Below, in pieces: positions 25,384 through 34,217 of a stretch of DNA of 64,000 nucleotides. Numbering within the stretch: the first letter of the stretch is position 1; every line of letters begins with the position of its first letter. Below the pieces are notes generated by a model, which had not been told where the DNA came from, did no database searches, and worked only from the letters and a program-made list of their open reading frames with translations. A program made the position numbers and the translations under genes. This DNA comes from JAIEPT01 sp038217425 (GTDB lineage Bacteria > Planctomycetota > Planctomycetia > Gemmatales > Gemmataceae): assembly GCA_038217425.1 (NCBI GenBank), contig JBBQPM010000001.1, positions 62,001 to 126,000 of the forward strand. The letters run 5' to 3'.

Positions 25384-26706
25384 TTACTTCTTCACTCGAG
25401 CGTCGAAGTCGCGCAGGGCGACCCGCTGCTGCAGCGCCTGCAGTTCGCGAACGCGCGCTGGCTCTGCCGCGGCCAGGTCTTTCGCCTGCGCCGAATCTTT
25501 TGCGAGATCGTACAGCTCGACCTTGTTACCTTTGAACGTGAGCAGCACGTGGTCGCCGTGACGCAGCGCCGTCGTGCCTCCAGGCCCCATCCAGTACAAG
25601 GTTCGCGGCGACTCCATTTTTTCACCCAGAAGGGCGCTCCACATGTTGGCGCCGTCCCATTTGAGGTCGGTCTTCGACTTGTACCCGGTGAGATGGGCGA
25701 GCGTCGGGAACCAGTCGGCGACGTGGATCGGCGCCGGGACTTCCTTGCCCGCGGGGATTTTGCCGGGCCAATTGACCAGCGCCGGCGTGCGGATGCCCCC
25801 CTCGTAAAGCGTCCCCTTGGAGCCGCGGAACGGACGATTGAGCGCAGGGATGCGAAACGACGGATGCGTGCCAGCGTAGCGCGGGTCGAAGTTCTCCGTG
25901 CCGATCGAGCCGCCGTTGTCGGAAATGAAGATGATGAGCGTATTCTCGCGTTGACCGGATTTATCCAGCGCGGCGACGATCTTGCCGACGCCGGCGTCGA
26001 GGTGCGAGATGCAGGCGCCGTACTGCCGGACCGCCTCGTCCTTGGCGTCGGGATACAGATCCTGCCATTCCTTCGGCTCGTCGATGGGAAGATGGACCGC
26101 GGTGTAGGGGACGTAGAGGAAGAACGGGCCGCCCGGCTTGGCCTCGATGAAGTCGGTAGCTTCCTTGGTGATGAGGTCGGTGACGTGCCCTTTTTCCTCG
26201 ATGAGTTTGCCGTTGCGGTGCCAGGTTTCGCTGAAATCGCCTTTTTTGTAGACATGGGTGTACGAGGTGACGCCGCCTGCGAGGGAGCCGTAGGTGTGAT
26301 CAAAGCCGAAACGCTGCGGCCCCCATTCGAGACGGGAACCGAGATGCCATTTGCCGACGAGCCCGGTGCGGTATCCGAGTGATTTGAGGGCGCTCGCCAG
26401 GGTGACGGTCTCGAAGGGATAGACGCGTTCGTTGGTCGGGCTGGTGCAGCCGAATCGGCTATTAAATCTTCCCGAGAGGAGCGAGGAACGGGTCGGGCTA
26501 CAGACGGGGAGGCTGTAGTGCTGTTTGAGGCGCGAGCCGGTTTGTGCGAGTTTGTCGAGGTGCGGGGTTTTGTAGGGGCCGCCGTTGAAGCCGACGTCGC
26601 CGTAGCCGAGATCGTCGGCCATGATGAGGACGATGTTGGGGCGTTTGGCTTCTTGAGCCTGAAGAACGCCGGCAGAGAGAATGAGGAGCGGGAGGAGGCG
26701 TAGCAT
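25384..26706 (-). CDS. Secreted arylsulfatase-type sulfatase
   Basis: 440 aa. A signal peptide (LRLLPLLILSAGVLQAQ) precedes the alkaline-phosphatase-fold sulfatase. Metal-binding DD31-32 lie in PNIVLIMADDLGYGDVGFNGG, and Cys69 of CSPTRSSLLSGR is the residue converted to formylglycine. GLVGKWHLG, FISDNGGSIG and the C-terminal LYDLAKDSAQAKDLA are also typical. Planctomycetes use many of these on sulfated polysaccharides; the substrate cannot be told. FGE-like genes in the window (6359, the tail of 28145) lack the catalytic cysteines, so maturation must use another FGE. Confidence 0.93.
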   Translation of the reverse strand: MLRLLPLLILSAGVLQAQEAKRPNIVLIMADDLGYGDVGFNGGPYKTPHLDKLAQTGSRLKQHYSLPVCSPTRSSLLSGRFNSRFGCTSPTNERVYPFETVTLASALKSLGYRTGLVGKWHLGSRLEWGPQRFGFDHTYGSLAGGVTSYTHVYKKGDFSETWHRNGKLIEEKGHVTDLITKEATDFIEAKPGGPFFLYVPYTAVHLPIDEPKEWQDLYPDAKDEAVRQYGACISHLDAGVGKIVAALDKSGQRENTLIIFISDNGGSIGTENFDPRYAGTHPSFRIPALNRPFRGSKGTLYEGGIRTPALVNWPGKIPAGKEVPAPIHVADWFPTLAHLTGYKSKTDLKWDGANMWSALLGEKMESPRTLYWMGPGGTTALRHGDHVLLTFKGNKVELYDLAKDSAQAKDLAAAEPARVRELQALQQRVALRDFDARVKK

Positions 26707-26762
26707 GGAGATCTCCTGAGTGAGGGACTCCTGCTGTTGTAGTCGTTTTTCATTCGTGCGAA

Positions 26763-26845
26763 AGCCCAGGGATGGCTATCCCTGGGGACGCCTCAGGAAT
26801 CGTTATTTTCAGAAACGACTCCCCAGGGATACCCATCCCTGGGCT
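26763..26845. repeat. 26-bp inverted repeat between barrel and sulfatase genes
   Basis: Arms 26763-26788 and 26820-26845 are reverse complements with one mismatch (core CCCAGGGATGG...ATCCCTGGGG). Each arm is also a small hairpin on its own. It ends directly at the barrel gene stop (26846). Confidence 0.85.
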
Positions 26846-28087
26846 TTAATACCGGAAGTCGATGCCGAAGTGGATGCCCTCGGCGAAGAAGTCGCAGCGC
26901 TCGAATGGCACGAGCGGGCGGATCAGGCCGGCGGTTTTGCCGAACATCTGGTCGATGGGGATCAGCCCGGGATTGACGCTGCGGTCGATCTGCTGACCGG
27001 GGCGCACGACGTTGGTCCAGTAGATCAGGTCGTAGCCGACGAAGAGGCGGAGGTTGGCGTTCACGTTGTAGCCGAGCTGCAAGCGGAGTTCGGGGACGAC
27101 GGAAAAATCGTTGCTTTCGTAGCGTCCCGAGTTGGACGAGACGGCGAGGATGCCGGCGGGTTGGCCGATCGTGCCCTGGCCCGGTTGGCCGAGATACGAG
27201 GCGCCGGCGATCTTGATCGATTGATGGTTGACGCCCAGCGCGAGCTTGGCGGCGACGCTGGCAGACCAGGCGCCAAACTTTTGATCGAAGCGCATGCCGA
27301 CTTGGCCGCCAAAAAATCGGCTCTTGGTCTGAAACAGATCGACAATCGCGAGGGTGCTCCCCTTGGGCGCCACGGTGCCGAAGGTCGACATGGGCGTGAC
27401 GAGCGTCGAGTGTTGGCGAAGCTCGAGGTCTTCTTGCAGATCGAGATAGCGCACACCGGCCAGGATGTCCAGCGAGAATGCCTCCGTGCCGAGGCCGTAG
27501 CCCAGTAGGTTGGCTTCCGCTCCGGCTAGTTGCGAACGGCTAAGAAGTTCAAAGTAGCCGAAATCGCTGCCGGGGTAGGAGATGTCGTAGACGGACTCGG
27601 CGTTCTGGAGAACGTCGAAGACCGGTCGGCTCAGGATCGGCTGGCCGGGCTTGGGCGAGACGAGGAGCTGGTGATTGACGCCGTTGCTGAGGAGGAAGCC
27701 GCTGACTTCGAGTCCGACGATGCCGGCGTCGTCGAGCGCCAGGCCGAAGGTGGCGCGCAATCCAGACTGGAGGCCGTAATCGAGACATTCGTTCCCCAGG
27801 ACGACGGCATGGGGCCCGCTGAGCTTGGCGGCATTGGGACCAGGGCCGGGAGCGGTGGTCACGAGCGGCGCGTCGACAGGGCCTCGTTTCATCCACCAGA
27901 GCAGGAATTCGGTCGAGACCCAGGCGCGATTGCCCAGGGCGTCGGGCGGTAGGATGGACGGCGCGGCGGGATAGACGGTGGCGACCTCGTCGGGCGGGGC
28001 CTGAGCCCTTACGGACGAAGCCGCCAGGCACCACAGGCACGCGAATACCGCCCAGTTTCTCAAGAGTCTCTCCTTCCGGCCGAGCAC
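26846..28087 (-). CDS. BBP7-family outer-membrane beta-barrel protein
   Basis: 413 aa. A signal peptide (WAVFACLWCLAASSVRAQA) is followed by WVSTEFLLWWMKRGPVDAPLVTT, the start signature of the planctomycete BBP7 family. Further family-type strands are LGNECLDYGLQSGLRATFGLAL, SLDILAGVRYLDLQEDLEL and a C-terminal LRLFVGYDLIYWTNVVRPGQQIDRS and FFAEGIHFGIDFRY. The final Tyr fits BAM-dependent barrel assembly. Function unknown. It lies downstream of the peptidase-FGE fusion on the same strand, 57 bp apart. Confidence 0.9.
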   Translation of the reverse strand: MLGRKERLLRNWAVFACLWCLAASSVRAQAPPDEVATVYPAAPSILPPDALGNRAWVSTEFLLWWMKRGPVDAPLVTTAPGPGPNAAKLSGPHAVVLGNECLDYGLQSGLRATFGLALDDAGIVGLEVSGFLLSNGVNHQLLVSPKPGQPILSRPVFDVLQNAESVYDISYPGSDFGYFELLSRSQLAGAEANLLGYGLGTEAFSLDILAGVRYLDLQEDLELRQHSTLVTPMSTFGTVAPKGSTLAIVDLFQTKSRFFGGQVGMRFDQKFGAWSASVAAKLALGVNHQSIKIAGASYLGQPGQGTIGQPAGILAVSSNSGRYESNDFSVVPELRLQLGYNVNANLRLFVGYDLIYWTNVVRPGQQIDRSVNPGLIPIDQMFGKTAGLIRPLVPFERCDFFAEGIHFGIDFRY

Positions 28088-28144
28088 GAAGCGCCGCAGT
28101 GATAATCTTGAGTCGCTGTAGATGCAAGAGGAAAAACCGCGAGA

Positions 28145-30865
28145 TTACTTCATCCGCACGACGCGGAAGCCGATGTACGCCGCGGCGGCAGGAGAGGGGT
28201 CGTCGGCGGCGCGGTCGGCGCTGCCGCCCAGCGCCTTGCCGGCTTTCGCCGTCGTCACCCATTCCGCGACGTTGCCTCCCAGATCGAACAACGGCGTCTC
28301 CTTCGAACGCAGCGGAAACGATCCCACCTCTTTCAACAACGGCGCCTGGCCCGCGAGTTCGCCGAGCTTGCCGCGCAGCCGCACGCGGTCGTCGGGGTTG
28401 ATTGCGTAGCCCGCCCAGAAGTCGAGCGTGTTCTCCGTTCCTTCGGGTGCGAACAGCTCCTCCATCTCCTCGGAAGTGCCGAGCCGATACGTCTTCGCGG
28501 TCAGCTTGCTGAGCCAGGCGCAGTAGTCGCGGGCCTGCGCGAACGTGATGCCGCTGGCAGGAAAGTTCTCGGTACCGGGGTCGACGGCGTAGGTCTTGTC
28601 GAACTGGCGATATTGAGCACGGGTCACTTCGAATCGGCCCACTTCGAGTTCGCCCGCCTTGGCGACTTCCGGGATAAGAATGCCGCCCGGATGGACGTCG
28701 CCAAGCAAACCGCCCTGGCGCCTGGCCGCGTTTCTGGCGAGCAGACTGGCGAGCGGCGACGTCGGTTTGAATGCAGGCTCCTCGGCTCCCGGCTTGCGGA
28801 AGAGGTACTTGTCGAGCCAGGCGATCTCTTCGCGCAGCTTGCGTTCTTGATGGCTGAGCTTTTTGAGCGAATGCTTTTCGCCGGGGAAGAGGAGGAAGCG
28901 CGTGTCGGCCTTGCCGAGTTGCTGGAGCGCGCGGAACTGCAGCCAGCCGTGGTGCGAGGGGACGTCGCGGTCTTCGGAGCCGTGAAAGAGGAGCGTCGGC
29001 GTCTTCACCTTGGCGAAGTCGTAGAACGGCGCGTTCTTCATGTAGAGCAGCGGATCCTCGTACGGCGACTTGCCCAGGTAGTAGTTGGAGAACGCCATGC
29101 CGAAGGAGCAAACGCCCCAGTCGGCCACCCATTCGCTGCCGCCTGCGCCCGCGGCAGCGGCGGCGTAGTGTCGACGCGTGATCAGCGCCATCGTCAGGAT
29201 CGCGCCGTTTGACCAGCCGGCGAGGGCGACGCGGTCCTTCTCCACCAATCCCTTCGCGATCAACGAATCGATGCCGGTCTCGATGTCCGCGACCGGGAGC
29301 GTGTAGTACTTCCCGTCCGCGATCGACTCGGCGAACTTGAGACCGTAATGCGTCGAGCCATGGTAGTTGGGCTGAAAGACAAACGCTCCCTTGCCCGCGA
29401 AAATCTGCGGCGGATAGGCCCAGCTGTTGTCGAAAACGTCGAAGTCGGCCCACGCCGGCCCGCCGTGAATCTGCACCAGCAGCGGATACTTCTTGCCGGT
29501 TTCGTACTCGAGCGGATAGTACAGGATGCCCTCGACCTCGGCGCCCTGCGCGCCCTTCCAGCGCACCACCTCCGTCTTGGCCAATCGTTTCTCACTCAGA
29601 TCCGGGGCGAGCTGGAATGCCTGTTTCGGCTGCGTGATTTTCTCACGCTCCAGGCCGGCGTGATGCCACTGGTGCGGGCCGGCGGCCTTCGTGTGCAAAT
29701 AGACGATCTGCTTGCCCGACTTGTGTACCGTGAGGTTGTAGATATTGCCGACGTGTTCGCCTTCCAGGGCGTGTCGCTTCCAGGTTGCGCCGGTGCGGAC
29801 GTAGCGCGCGGGCTGGTGCCGTACGCCGTCTGCCAGCAGCGTGACGAACCCGTCGTCGGTCGCGGAGACGTCGTCGTCGCCCGCCAAGCCTTTGTCCCAG
29901 TCGAGTTCGACCAGCGTCGCCTGGTTCTTGGCCAGATCGTAATGATGGAGTCGATAGATGTACGCGTTGAGAAAGTGCGGATGCGTTGTGTACTGGCTGA
30001 CCGCGTAGAACCCCTTGCCATCCGGTTGCCAGTGAACCTGACTCACGTAGGACGACCGCTCGGCAAAGATGACCTTCTCTTTGCGGGTTTCGAGATCGTG
30101 CAGCACGACGAGCGGGCGAATCTTGTTGTCGAAGGCGTACGTCAGGCTCCGTTCGTGAATGGTGACCGCGTGTTTGCCGTCCGGGGCGACGGAGAGATAC
30201 TGGATGCGGTCGACGTTGCTCGAAAATCGGATCGGCTTCTTGTCTTCCAGATCGACGCGAAACAGCCGTACCGGCGGCTCGCGCGTCTCGTCGTCGACTG
30301 TCTCGGCTTCGTCCTTTTTGTCTTTGCGCTCCTTCTCCCAGGCCGATGGCTTTTCCTGAGCGACAAAAAGGATCGTGTCGTCGTCCAGCCAGGCGAATGT
30401 GCGGATATCACGGGCATAGCCGGTGAGCAAGTACGGCTCGCCGCCGAGCGGATCGATGAGCCAAAGCCGGGTGCGCGATTCGTCCTTCTCCTCGTCGTCT
30501 GCGTCCTTGGACTTCGGCGGCGGGCGTGGGGAAAGGAATGCGATGCGTTCGCCGTTGGGGGCCCAGCGCGGCATCGTGCAGGAATGTTCGCCGCGCGTGA
30601 GCGGGATGTCGCGGTTCTTGGCGACATGCGTGAGGACGAGGTGATCGACGGCCTCGTTCTTTTCCACGTCGGGAGCGCGCTTCACCCAAACGACTTTCTG
30701 ACCGTCGGGCGCGAACTGGAAGCTTCGCGCCGACTCGGACTGCAGCACGTCTTCGACGGCGTACGGTTGCGGTGCTTTCTTGGTCTTCTTGGTTTTGTCG
30801 GGAGCGTCGGCCCAGATCGGAAATGCCAGGGACCAGAGGAGTAACAGAACGAAGGTGCGGGACAT
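28145..30865 (-). CDS. S9 prolyl-oligopeptidase-type peptidase fused to an FGE-like domain
   Basis: 906 aa. A signal peptide (RTFVLLLLWSLAFPIWADA) is followed by a beta-propeller (about 40-440, WD-like blades such as FQFAPDGQKVVWVKRAP) and an alpha/beta hydrolase domain. The catalytic Ser is in GWSNGAIL, Asp in HGSEDRDVP and His in GEKHSLKK. From about residue 720 a second domain begins: GGILIPEVAKAGELEVGRFEVTRAQYRQF, YCAWLSKLTAKTYRLGTSEEMEELF, LFDLGGNVAEWV and AYIGFRVVRM, an FGE/SUMF-like fold without a cysteine pair. The fusion is in one clean frame. Likely an exported dipeptidyl/acyl-peptidase with an attached binding module. Confidence 0.88.
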   Translation of the reverse strand: MSRTFVLLLLWSLAFPIWADAPDKTKKTKKAPQPYAVEDVLQSESARSFQFAPDGQKVVWVKRAPDVEKNEAVDHLVLTHVAKNRDIPLTRGEHSCTMPRWAPNGERIAFLSPRPPPKSKDADDEEKDESRTRLWLIDPLGGEPYLLTGYARDIRTFAWLDDDTILFVAQEKPSAWEKERKDKKDEAETVDDETREPPVRLFRVDLEDKKPIRFSSNVDRIQYLSVAPDGKHAVTIHERSLTYAFDNKIRPLVVLHDLETRKEKVIFAERSSYVSQVHWQPDGKGFYAVSQYTTHPHFLNAYIYRLHHYDLAKNQATLVELDWDKGLAGDDDVSATDDGFVTLLADGVRHQPARYVRTGATWKRHALEGEHVGNIYNLTVHKSGKQIVYLHTKAAGPHQWHHAGLEREKITQPKQAFQLAPDLSEKRLAKTEVVRWKGAQGAEVEGILYYPLEYETGKKYPLLVQIHGGPAWADFDVFDNSWAYPPQIFAGKGAFVFQPNYHGSTHYGLKFAESIADGKYYTLPVADIETGIDSLIAKGLVEKDRVALAGWSNGAILTMALITRRHYAAAAAGAGGSEWVADWGVCSFGMAFSNYYLGKSPYEDPLLYMKNAPFYDFAKVKTPTLLFHGSEDRDVPSHHGWLQFRALQQLGKADTRFLLFPGEKHSLKKLSHQERKLREEIAWLDKYLFRKPGAEEPAFKPTSPLASLLARNAARRQGGLLGDVHPGGILIPEVAKAGELEVGRFEVTRAQYRQFDKTYAVDPGTENFPASGITFAQARDYCAWLSKLTAKTYRLGTSEEMEELFAPEGTENTLDFWAGYAINPDDRVRLRGKLGELAGQAPLLKEVGSFPLRSKETPLFDLGGNVAEWVTTAKAGKALGGSADRAADDPSPAAAAYIGFRVVRMK

Positions 30866-30882
30866 GATGGATTTCCCATGGT

Positions 30883-30924
30883 TTCGTTGAGCGCTCGCGT
30901 GAATCTACGCGAGCGCTCAACGAA
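30883..30924. repeat. Perfect 18-bp inverted repeat
   Basis: Arms 30883-30900 and 30907-30924 (TTCGTTGAGCGCTCGCGT and its exact complement) are separated by GAATCT. It lies between the peptidase start and the oxidoreductase stop, so it could terminate the leftward oxidoreductase transcript, although no T-run follows. Confidence 0.9.
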
Positions 30925-30934
30925 TATGGGTATC

Positions 30935-32383
30935 CTACCCGACCCGCTCGGGGACGGCGAATCCTTGCCGCGGCGTGCGCGTCAGCAGACGGTTCGCTTC
31001 GTGGTTGCTGACGAAGCTCTCCCGGCCCGCTTCCAGCTCGAGCTTCGGGCCCGCCTTGTAAACCAGATCTTCGATCCTCAAGTTGTGCCCAGTCACCAGG
31101 TGCGATTCCATCCGCTCCAGCGTCGCACGCACTTCGGGGTGCTCGCCGAGCAATTGGCCTCGGCCCATGGCGTTGACGTCCCGGCCCAGACGCTGCGAAA
31201 TGTTGGCGAGATGGCACAGCGCACTCGAATAGTGGCCTTCGAGAATGTCGGCGTTCAGATCCGCTCGACGTCGGGCGCGCGCCGCCAAGACGAAATTGCG
31301 GAAGTGATCGTTGCCGCCCGGCCTGCGCGCCGCTTCACGCTCGGGACGAGGCAGCGCTTCGGCTTGAGTTCGGCCCTTGGGAATGTACTGCGTCGGGCTG
31401 ATGACGGTCCCTTCCTCGCAGTGAAAGATGTTGCCGACGCTGTTGTTCATGTAGGTCGGGCTGACGAGGCCGCGAACTTCGAAGATGAGTTGAGTTTCAC
31501 CGAAGTCCATGACAGAGATTTGCGTGTTCGGGGTTTCGCCCTGGTCGGAATAGCCGAAGCGACCGCCGAGACTGACGACGCTGCGCGGCAGGGTGGCGTT
31601 CTTGATGCCCCAGCGAGCGATGTCGAACTGGTGGACGCCCTGGTTGCCGATGTCGCCGTTGCCGAACTCCCAGAACCAGTGCCAGTTATAATGGACGAGA
31701 TTGGCGTGGTAGGGGAGCATCTGCGCGGGGCCGCACCACAAGTTGAAGTCGATCTGCGCGGGAGCCGGTCCGATCGGGCGATTGCCGATGGTGTTGCGGC
31801 GTTTGTAGCAGAGGGCGCGTGCGACCTGAACTTTGCCAAGCTTTCCCGAGTGGATCGTTTCGATGGCGTCGATCCAGTTACTGCTGCGGCTCTGCGTGCC
31901 GTGCTGCACGATGACGTTGTGCTTCTCGGCCATCTGCACCGCGATTCGGCCTTCGTGGATGTTATGGCTCATCGGCTTTTCGACATAGACGTGCTTGCCG
32001 CGCTCGGCCGCCCAGATCGTCATCAGCGCGTGCCAGTGATTGGGCGTGGCGATCGAGACGGCGTCGACATTGCGGTCATCGAGCGCCCGGCGAACGTCGG
32101 CGACGTTTTGGCCCGTGTACTTGACCTTGGTGCTGGTCTCGATGCGCGACACGTGGTCGGCAAAGGTGCGGTTGTCAGGGTCGACGAGGTAACTGATACG
32201 CACGCCGGGGATGGCGAGGTAGCCGCCGGTGTGGGCCTTGCCTCGGCCGTTGAGCCCGGCAATGGCGATGCGAAATTCTTCGTTGGCGCCCAGCACGCGT
32301 CCGGTCGATTTGGTGCCGGCAATCGTGACGGTGGCGGCGGCGGTTAACGTTCTAAGAAAACTTCGGCGCGACAGACGAGCCAT
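30935..32383 (-). CDS. Tat-exported Gfo/Idh/MocA-family oxidoreductase
   Basis: 482 aa. The N-terminus RLSRRSFLRTLTAAATVTIAG is a twin-arginine signal (SRRSFL). The NAD(P)-binding domain starts FRIAIAGLNGRGKAHTGGYL. VSIATPNHWHALMTIWAAERGKHVYVEKPMSHN contains the EKP Lys of the family active site. The catalytic-domain Gln/His region reads GDIGNQGVHQFDIARWGI. Substrates are sugars or derivatives. Exported members are characteristic of planctomycetes. Length is at the long end of the family because of a C-terminal extension. Confidence 0.92.
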   Translation of the reverse strand: MARLSRRSFLRTLTAAATVTIAGTKSTGRVLGANEEFRIAIAGLNGRGKAHTGGYLAIPGVRISYLVDPDNRTFADHVSRIETSTKVKYTGQNVADVRRALDDRNVDAVSIATPNHWHALMTIWAAERGKHVYVEKPMSHNIHEGRIAVQMAEKHNVIVQHGTQSRSSNWIDAIETIHSGKLGKVQVARALCYKRRNTIGNRPIGPAPAQIDFNLWCGPAQMLPYHANLVHYNWHWFWEFGNGDIGNQGVHQFDIARWGIKNATLPRSVVSLGGRFGYSDQGETPNTQISVMDFGETQLIFEVRGLVSPTYMNNSVGNIFHCEEGTVISPTQYIPKGRTQAEALPRPEREAARRPGGNDHFRNFVLAARARRRADLNADILEGHYSSALCHLANISQRLGRDVNAMGRGQLLGEHPEVRATLERMESHLVTGHNLRIEDLVYKAGPKLELEAGRESFVSNHEANRLLTRTPRQGFAVPERVG

Positions 32384-32555
32384 CGTTGGCCCCCTTCCAA
32401 GGTGGGAGAAGCGGTCGGTGGGTGTTCGAATCGCTTGATTGTAAACGCATTACGCCCGAATGCAACGCGATTTCCCGGATGAGGATCAGATTAAAAACTC
32501 GCAATCTCCCGCGCTTCGCCTTTCTCCGTGCGATTGTGGTGCATACTCATAAGGG

Positions 32556-33223
32556 ATGAATCACAATACGGGTCTACTGGTGTTGATCGGAGGCGGCGGC
32601 CACGCGCTGGTCATTGCCGAGGCGGCACGTCTCAACGGATCTTCGCTCGCGGGCTTCTTCGACGACAACCCGCGGGCCCTGATGTCGCACGGCGATCTCC
32701 AAGTCGTGCATCTGGGGCGGCTCAGCGATCCCAACGACGTCGCAAAGATTCTTCTTGCCGGCGAACCGTGGATATTGGCCCTGGGAAACCTGCTGCTGCG
32801 CCGACGCCTTTTGACAGAAAGCCCCTGGGCGCAGCATCCGAATTCCGCGAACGTCATTCATCCCACCGCCTACGTCTCGCCGCTGGCGACCTTGGGGCGT
32901 GGCATCTTCGTCGGTCCGCAGGCCGTCGTCCACACACGGGCGACGCTGGGACATCACGTGATCGTGAATTCGGGCGCCATCGTCGAACACGAATGCGTCA
33001 TCGGCGACAACGTCCACCTGGCGCCGGGCGTGATCCTGGGGGGCAACAACCACATCGGCGACGACTCGCTAATTGGTTTGGGCGCACGCACGCTCCCTGG
33101 TATCATAATCGGTCGCGGAGCGACGGTCGGCGCCGCGTCATTGGTGACGCGCGACGTCGCCGATACGAAACTGTGCTGGGCGTCCCCGCCCGCACCAGCC
33201 TCCGCCCTCCCAAAGGACCGTAA
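32556..33223 (+). CDS. NeuD-type sugar O-acyltransferase, frameshifted near its C-terminus
   Basis: About 222 aa. The N-terminal pilin-glycan/NeuD nucleotide-binding domain (LVLIGGGGHALVIAEAARL) is followed by a left-handed beta-helix (HPTAYVSPLATLGRGIFVGPQAVVH, GAIVEHECVIGDNVHLAPGVILGGNNHIGDDSLIGLGARTL). The family ends in VLGVPAR. That sequence exists here but in the +1 frame (VLGVPARTSLRPPKGP, stop 33221-33223), while the zero frame after VADTK reads into CWASPP and runs on to 34037. One missing G near 33172 explains it. The proper stop is 2 bp before the next ATG. It is either a real mutation or a sequencing error. Confidence 0.8.
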
Positions 33224-33225
33224 TC

Positions 33226-33957
33226 ATGCGTGCGCGCGTTTGCATCGTCATCTTGCTGGCAGCCGGCTCCGCCTCCGCTCAGGAAAACGCCTGGGTCGAT
33301 CTCTTTGCCGGAGGACTCGACGCCTTCAAAGGGGGCCCCGCGATCGGCGAGTGGTTCACCTCAACCGAAGTGACGCTCGATCCCGCCAATCCCAAAAAAC
33401 TCACCGCCAAGGAAGAGAAGGGGACCGTCTGGGTCAATGGCCTCAAGGGCCGAACCAAGGATCTCTTCACCAAGAAAAACTTCGGCGACGTCGAGGTGCA
33501 TCTGGAGTTCGTGATGGCCAAGAACTCCAATTCCGGCATCAAGTTTCACGGGCACTACGAAGTGCAGATCTGCGACAGCTTCGGCAAGAAAGACGTGACC
33601 GGCGCCGACTGCGGCGGCATCTACCCGCGCGCCGAACTGAAGCCGAACTACCATCACATCGACAAGGGCATCGCCCCCAGCGCGAACGCGTGCAAGGCGC
33701 CAGGGGAATGGCAGACGCTCGACATCGTGTTCAAGGCGCCGAGATTCGGCGCGGACGGCAAGAAGACGGTCGACGCGATGATCGTGAAGGCGGTGCTCAA
33801 CGGCACGACGATTCACGAGAACCTGGTTCTCAAGACGCCGACGGGGGACCGCTGGAAGAACGCGGAGATGGCGGAGGGCCCGATCATGCTGCAGGGCGAT
33901 CATGGACCGGTGGCGCTGCGAAACGTGAAAGTGCGTGCGTTGAATTCGGGACGTTAG
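33226..33957 (+). CDS. DUF1080 (3-keto-disaccharide hydrolase-type) secreted protein
   Basis: 243 aa. A signal peptide (RVCIVILLAAGSASAQ) precedes one concanavalin-like DUF1080 domain: WVDLFAGGLDAFKG, KNFGDVEVHLEFVMAKNSNSGIKFHGHYEVQICDS, GGIYPRAELKPNYH and GPIMLQGDHGPVALRNVKVRAL. The GI-F-G-YE-Q sequence and the final LQ-DHG-V--RN pattern are diagnostic. These proteins, abundant in planctomycetes, act on glycans outside the cytoplasm. It starts 2 bp after the intended NeuD-like stop, so co-translation is likely. Confidence 0.9.
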   Translation: MRARVCIVILLAAGSASAQENAWVDLFAGGLDAFKGGPAIGEWFTSTEVTLDPANPKKLTAKEEKGTVWVNGLKGRTKDLFTKKNFGDVEVHLEFVMAKNSNSGIKFHGHYEVQICDSFGKKDVTGADCGGIYPRAELKPNYHHIDKGIAPSANACKAPGEWQTLDIVFKAPRFGADGKKTVDAMIVKAVLNGTTIHENLVLKTPTGDRWKNAEMAEGPIMLQGDHGPVALRNVKVRALNSGR

Positions 33958-34147
33958 TTCGAACACTCAACCTTCGGAGTCCGTTGCCCGCTTGCCGTTT
34001 GGCATACGGTGAGATGGAGTCGCCGGGCCGCTGGTAGCGCGTCGCCTTCCGATCCCAGACGGCGCCCGAGCAGGAAAGCCCGGCCTGCCGGGCCAGTTTC
34101 TTCGCTCCGGGGAATCAGAAAATTTTCTCTTGCCGCTCTCCACGGCC

Positions 34148-34189
34148 GGTTATACCTTGTCATACAGAGGCGTATGACACGGTTATACC
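34148..34189. promoter_or_regulatory. Dyad flanked by direct repeats upstream of the pseudopilin gene
   Basis: GGTTATACC occurs at 34148-34156 and again at 34181-34189. Between them lies a perfect 8-bp dyad, TGTCATAC (34158-34165) and GTATGACA (34172-34179). The array ends 28 bp before the ATG, a position suited to operator function. Confidence 0.5.
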
Positions 34190-34217
34190 TCGCTTAACCC
34201 ACCCTGGAGAGAAGACC

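Noticed and set aside
27549..29453. 634-codon frame overlapping the peptidase and barrel genes
   Set aside because: Arg-rich shadow of two well-supported genes.
32556..34037. 493-codon read-through frame from NeuD across DUF1080
   Set aside because: The second half is an out-of-frame reading of the DUF1080 gene; the true ending is restored by one base.
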